Shown one piece after another: positions 7,477 to 9,235 of a stretch of 9,235 nucleotides of DNA (its first letter is position 1; each line of letters begins with the position of its first letter). Source of the DNA: an uncultured Methanomethylovorans sp. (GTDB lineage Archaea; Halobacteriota; Methanosarcinia; Methanosarcinales; Methanosarcinaceae); the NCBI GenBank assembly GCA_937968035.1, contig CALBTS010000046.1:1-9235 (forward strand), written 5' to 3'. The notes under the pieces were generated by a model. It searched no databases. It was not told the DNA's origin and saw nothing but the letters and a program-made list of their open reading frames with translations. A program made the position numbers and the translations under genes.

Positions 7477-8670
7477 TTATTTTACATTTTCTCTCATTAT
7501 AACTTCAACAACTTTTTCTCCAACCGACTGGATCAGAGGAACCACGACGGAATTTCCGAATTGTTTGTACGCTCTGTTATCAGACACCTCAATCTTAAAC
7601 TTATTACTGAATCCCTGAAGTCTTGCACACTCACGTGGTGTAAGTCTTCGCGGGTTCTTTCCTGGTTGCGGGATAAGAATTTCTGCTCCGTCTTTATAAT
7701 ATCTGGCGCTTAAGGTACGAGAAATGCCCTCCGGATTTGTGAGACCATATCCGAATCCGTTACCCTTTGCTCTGTGTTTTTCCGAATAGTCCTGAAGATA
7801 AGCCCATAATTTATTTGAAAGGGTGTATTTCGGATCAGGATCTGATTCCAGAATTGTTTTAATTTTATGTTTTGCCTCAGGCATATCAGGGAAGGAAAAT
7901 AAGACCTCTTCACCATACACATCTTTGTCAAAACCGACAATAATTATTCTTTCACGATGTTGTGGTACGAAATGTTTTCCGTCCAATACCTTGCTGAAAA
8001 CCTTATATCCCAGTTCCTCCAGGACACCTTTTATTATCTTAAAGGTTTTCTTTTTATCATGAGAAGTGAGATTCTTTACATTTTCAAGCATGAAAGCCTT
8101 AGGTTTCTTCTCCTTGAGAATTCTTGCAATGTCAAAAAAGAGGGTACCTTGGGTTTCATCCAGAAAACCGTGTTTTCTTCCCAGACTGGTTTTCTTGGAT
8201 ACCCCGGCAATTGAGAAAGGCTGACAAGGGAATCCGGCCAGGAGCAGGTCATGGTCAGGAATATCTTTTTCATTGATCTTGGTTATGTCTCCAAAAGGGA
8301 CTTCACCAAAATTTAGCTCGTAGGTAATTTTTGCGTAGTTATCAATATCAGAAGAAAACACACAGGCACCTCCTAGATTTTGATATGCCATTCTTATTCC
8401 TCCGATACCACAGAACAGATCTATAAATTTAAACCCGGCCTTTTCAGGAGGGGGAAAAGGGACGTCCCATTTAATAGGCAGATAATCATTGAAAAGGGAC
8501 TGATCTTCAGCAATATTTTTAACCGTCAGGTATTCAGCAGCCAATTCTTTGTAAAAGGTTGGACCGGTTTTCTGATTGTGCAGGAAGTGAGTCAGTGCCG
8601 CCAGCCCCTCATCAGCGCTTTTATCTACTTCTATCTTTAGCTTTTTTCTTAACTCAGAATACTTTACCAT
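7477..8670 (-). CDS. dcm: Dcm-like DNA (cytosine-5-)-methyltransferase, probable CCWGG/CCNGG specificity
   Basis: This 397-residue enzyme transfers a methyl group from S-adenosylmethionine to C5 of cytosine and protects host DNA from the adjacent endonuclease. All main motifs are visible: motif I IDLFCGIGG at 83-91, motif IV GFPCQPFS with nucleophile C149, motif VI ENV at 196-198, motif VIII QHRER at 237-241, motif IX RRLTPRECARLQGF at 341-354 and motif X QFGNSVVVP at 370-378. GVSKKTSLGRKHGF and, in the target-recognition region, RTLSARYYKDGAEILI closely match E. coli Dcm, which methylates the inner C of CCWGG. About 75 residues precede motif I. In related M.SsoII-type enzymes such an extension can act as an operator-binding repressor, but I see no clear helix-turn-helix. 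The ATG overlaps the end of vsr by 17 bases and has a strong Shine-Dalgarno. Confidence 0.95.
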   Translation of the reverse strand: MVKYSELRKKLKIEVDKSADEGLAALTHFLHNQKTGPTFYKELAAEYLTVKNIAEDQSLFNDYLPIKWDVPFPPPEKAGFKFIDLFCGIGGIRMAYQNLGGACVFSSDIDNYAKITYELNFGEVPFGDITKINEKDIPDHDLLLAGFPCQPFSIAGVSKKTSLGRKHGFLDETQGTLFFDIARILKEKKPKAFMLENVKNLTSHDKKKTFKIIKGVLEELGYKVFSKVLDGKHFVPQHRERIIIVGFDKDVYGEEVLFSFPDMPEAKHKIKTILESDPDPKYTLSNKLWAYLQDYSEKHRAKGNGFGYGLTNPEGISRTLSARYYKDGAEILIPQPGKNPRRLTPRECARLQGFSNKFKIEVSDNRAYKQFGNSVVVPLIQSVGEKVVEVIMRENVK

Positions 8671-9085
8671 GCTTCCTCTCCTCGATTACCTTAACTATTT
8701 GTGAAATACAAAAATCCGTATTCTTTCTGATATCTTCTCCCCAGAACCTTATTACTTCCCACCCGTTTTTCAACAAGGTCTCATTTACAATTTTATCTCT
8801 TTTTATATTTGATTCAATCTTTCTTTGCCAAGTTCTGGTATTTGTCCCTATTCGAATCTTATTTTGCTCCCAGTCTTTCCCGTGAAAAAATTCACTGTCA
8901 CAAAAGACAGCTATTTTATATTTCTTAATTGATATATCCGGTGTACCATAAATCGATTTATTATTACGTCTGTATCTGTACCCCAGTGAAAACAGTTTCT
9001 TTGAAATAAGTAATTCTATCCTTGAATTCCTACTACGGATAGCCTGCATATTTTTCTTCCTCTGTTCTTTTGTGAGCACATCCAT
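8654..9085 (-). CDS. vsr: Vsr-type DNA mismatch endonuclease
   Basis: Vsr nicks next to the T of a T:G mismatch that arises when 5-methylcytosine deaminates, and so starts very-short-patch repair at Dcm-type sites. This 143-residue protein has the family opening (RKKNMQAIRSRNSRIE at 9-24), the catalytic Asp in YGTPDI (D50), H68 in FFHGKDW, and the later RDKIVNETLLKNGWEVIRFW block at 96-115. The E. coli zinc ligands are missing: the positions of C66, C73 and C117 hold E65, W72 and G116 here. This fits a zinc-less branch with a DSEF-x-HG motif, but changes in function cannot be excluded. The ATG at 9083-9085 has no Shine-Dalgarno. It is first in the operon and overlaps the methyltransferase by 17 bases, matching the dcm-vsr partnership known in enterobacteria. 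Confidence 0.9.
   Translation of the reverse strand: MDVLTKEQRKKNMQAIRSRNSRIELLISKKLFSLGYRYRRNNKSIYGTPDISIKKYKIAVFCDSEFFHGKDWEQNKIRIGTNTRTWQRKIESNIKRDKIVNETLLKNGWEVIRFWGEDIRKNTDFCISQIVKVIEERKHGKVF
8671..8684 (-). promoter_or_regulatory. purine-rich ribosome binding site of the methyltransferase
   Basis: The minus strand reads CGAGGAGAGGAAGC directly before the ATG at 8670, so AGGAG and GAGGA lie at usable distances. It sits inside the end of the vsr coding sequence. It is the only strong Shine-Dalgarno-like stretch in the window. It supports this start and suggests efficient, independent loading of methyltransferase translation within the operon. Confidence 0.6.
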
Positions 9086-9090
9086 AGCTA

Positions 9091-9098
9091 CAAATTTA
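9091..9098 (-). promoter_or_regulatory. possible -7 element of the vsr-dcm-endonuclease operon
   Basis: The minus strand reads TAAATTTG, a perfect fit to the Bacteroidetes TAnnTTTG -7 pattern, only five bases before the vsr ATG. A promoter here would give an almost leaderless mRNA. The TTTG I can see upstream is only 11 bases away instead of about 19-21, so the promoter call is weak. Confidence 0.25.
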
Positions 9099-9131
9099 CC
9101 AAGTTAAAACAAACAGTTCGCTCTTGTACAT

Positions 9132-9144
9132 GTTATTGAATAAC
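9132..9144. repeat. 13-base palindrome upstream of vsr, possible operator
   Basis: GTTATT-G-AATAAC is a perfect 6-bp inverted repeat around one central base, about 47 bp before the first gene of the operon. Its size and place suit a regulator binding site, such as self-repression by a methyltransferase N-terminal domain or a controller protein. No controller gene is visible in the window. AT-rich sequence yields such palindromes by chance fairly often. Confidence 0.3.
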
Positions 9145-9216
9145 ACTATTGTCCGATTAACTTTTTAGATTCTCAATTGACCTCTATATGTATTTGATTA
9201 TCAATGTCCATATTTT

Positions 9217-9229
9217 GGTTTTAAAAACC
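9217..9229. repeat. second 13-base palindrome at the right edge
   Basis: GGTTTT-A-AAAACC is a perfect 6-bp inverted repeat with one central base, about 130 bp before vsr. It could belong to an upstream gene's end or to this operon's control region. All three minus-strand frames in 9086-9235 are interrupted by stops, so I see no gene there. Confidence 0.2.
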
Positions 9230-9235
9230 GACCCC

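Noticed and set aside
7710..8273. Short frames on both strands inside the methyltransferase gene
   Set aside because: The methyltransferase motifs run unbroken through this region in one frame, and the short frames show no family features.
1..9235. Avoidance of CCWGG in the window as support for the predicted specificity
   Set aside because: I counted about 13 CCAGG or CCTGG sites by eye, against a rough expectation of about 8 for this base composition. There is no depletion, so the window gives no such support. It also does not argue against the specificity, because the sites would be methylated.

Overview
The window looks like a stretch of bacterial chromosome from a defence island, probably from a Bacteroidetes-type organism. 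The basis is AT-rich coding sequence, mostly poor Shine-Dalgarno sequences and promoter-like motifs resembling TTTG / TAnnTTTG. No rRNA or housekeeping gene is present to confirm this. All six confident genes lie on the minus strand, so transcription runs from right to left.

Right part (about 9235 down to 6143): a tightly packed three-gene restriction-modification operon. It holds a Vsr-type mismatch endonuclease, a Dcm-like C5-cytosine methyltransferase that overlaps it, and a restriction endonuclease starting 2 bases after the methyltransferase stop. The endonuclease combines an EcoRII-N-like effector domain with an MvaI/BcnI-like PD-(D/E)XK catalytic domain, the arrangement known from the type IIE enzyme UbaLAI. 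The methyltransferase closely resembles E. coli Dcm, including its target-recognition region. Together these point to CCWGG (or a closely related CCNGG-type) specificity. Vsr would repair the T:G mismatches left when the methylated C deaminates.

Middle (4611-6081): a complete insertion sequence of 1463 bp, with 18-bp terminal inverted repeats (17 of 18 matching), a 4-bp ATTT target duplication and an intact IS5-superfamily DDE transposase. A 14-bp hairpin abuts the transposase start codon, and a candidate promoter lies in its loop. This is the layout expected of a device that blocks transposase translation from read-through transcripts.

Left part (4394 down to 200): an overlapping mcrB-mcrC pair, a type IV modification-dependent restriction system. 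The McrB protein is 1051 residues. It has two EVE-like modified-base reader domains and, further upstream, a helix-hairpin-helix segment whose spacing resembles HhH-GPD DNA glycosylases. McrC carries the D...DTK nuclease motif.

The parts could act together. The type II system would cut unmethylated DNA, while McrBC would cut DNA with foreign modifications. A methylated inner C of CCWGG follows a C rather than a purine, so classical RmC-type McrBC recognition would spare the host's own methylation. Bases 1-207 contain only a weak partial open frame. Bases 9086-9235 hold the operon's upstream region with two short palindromes. I see no CRISPR array, tRNA or rRNA.
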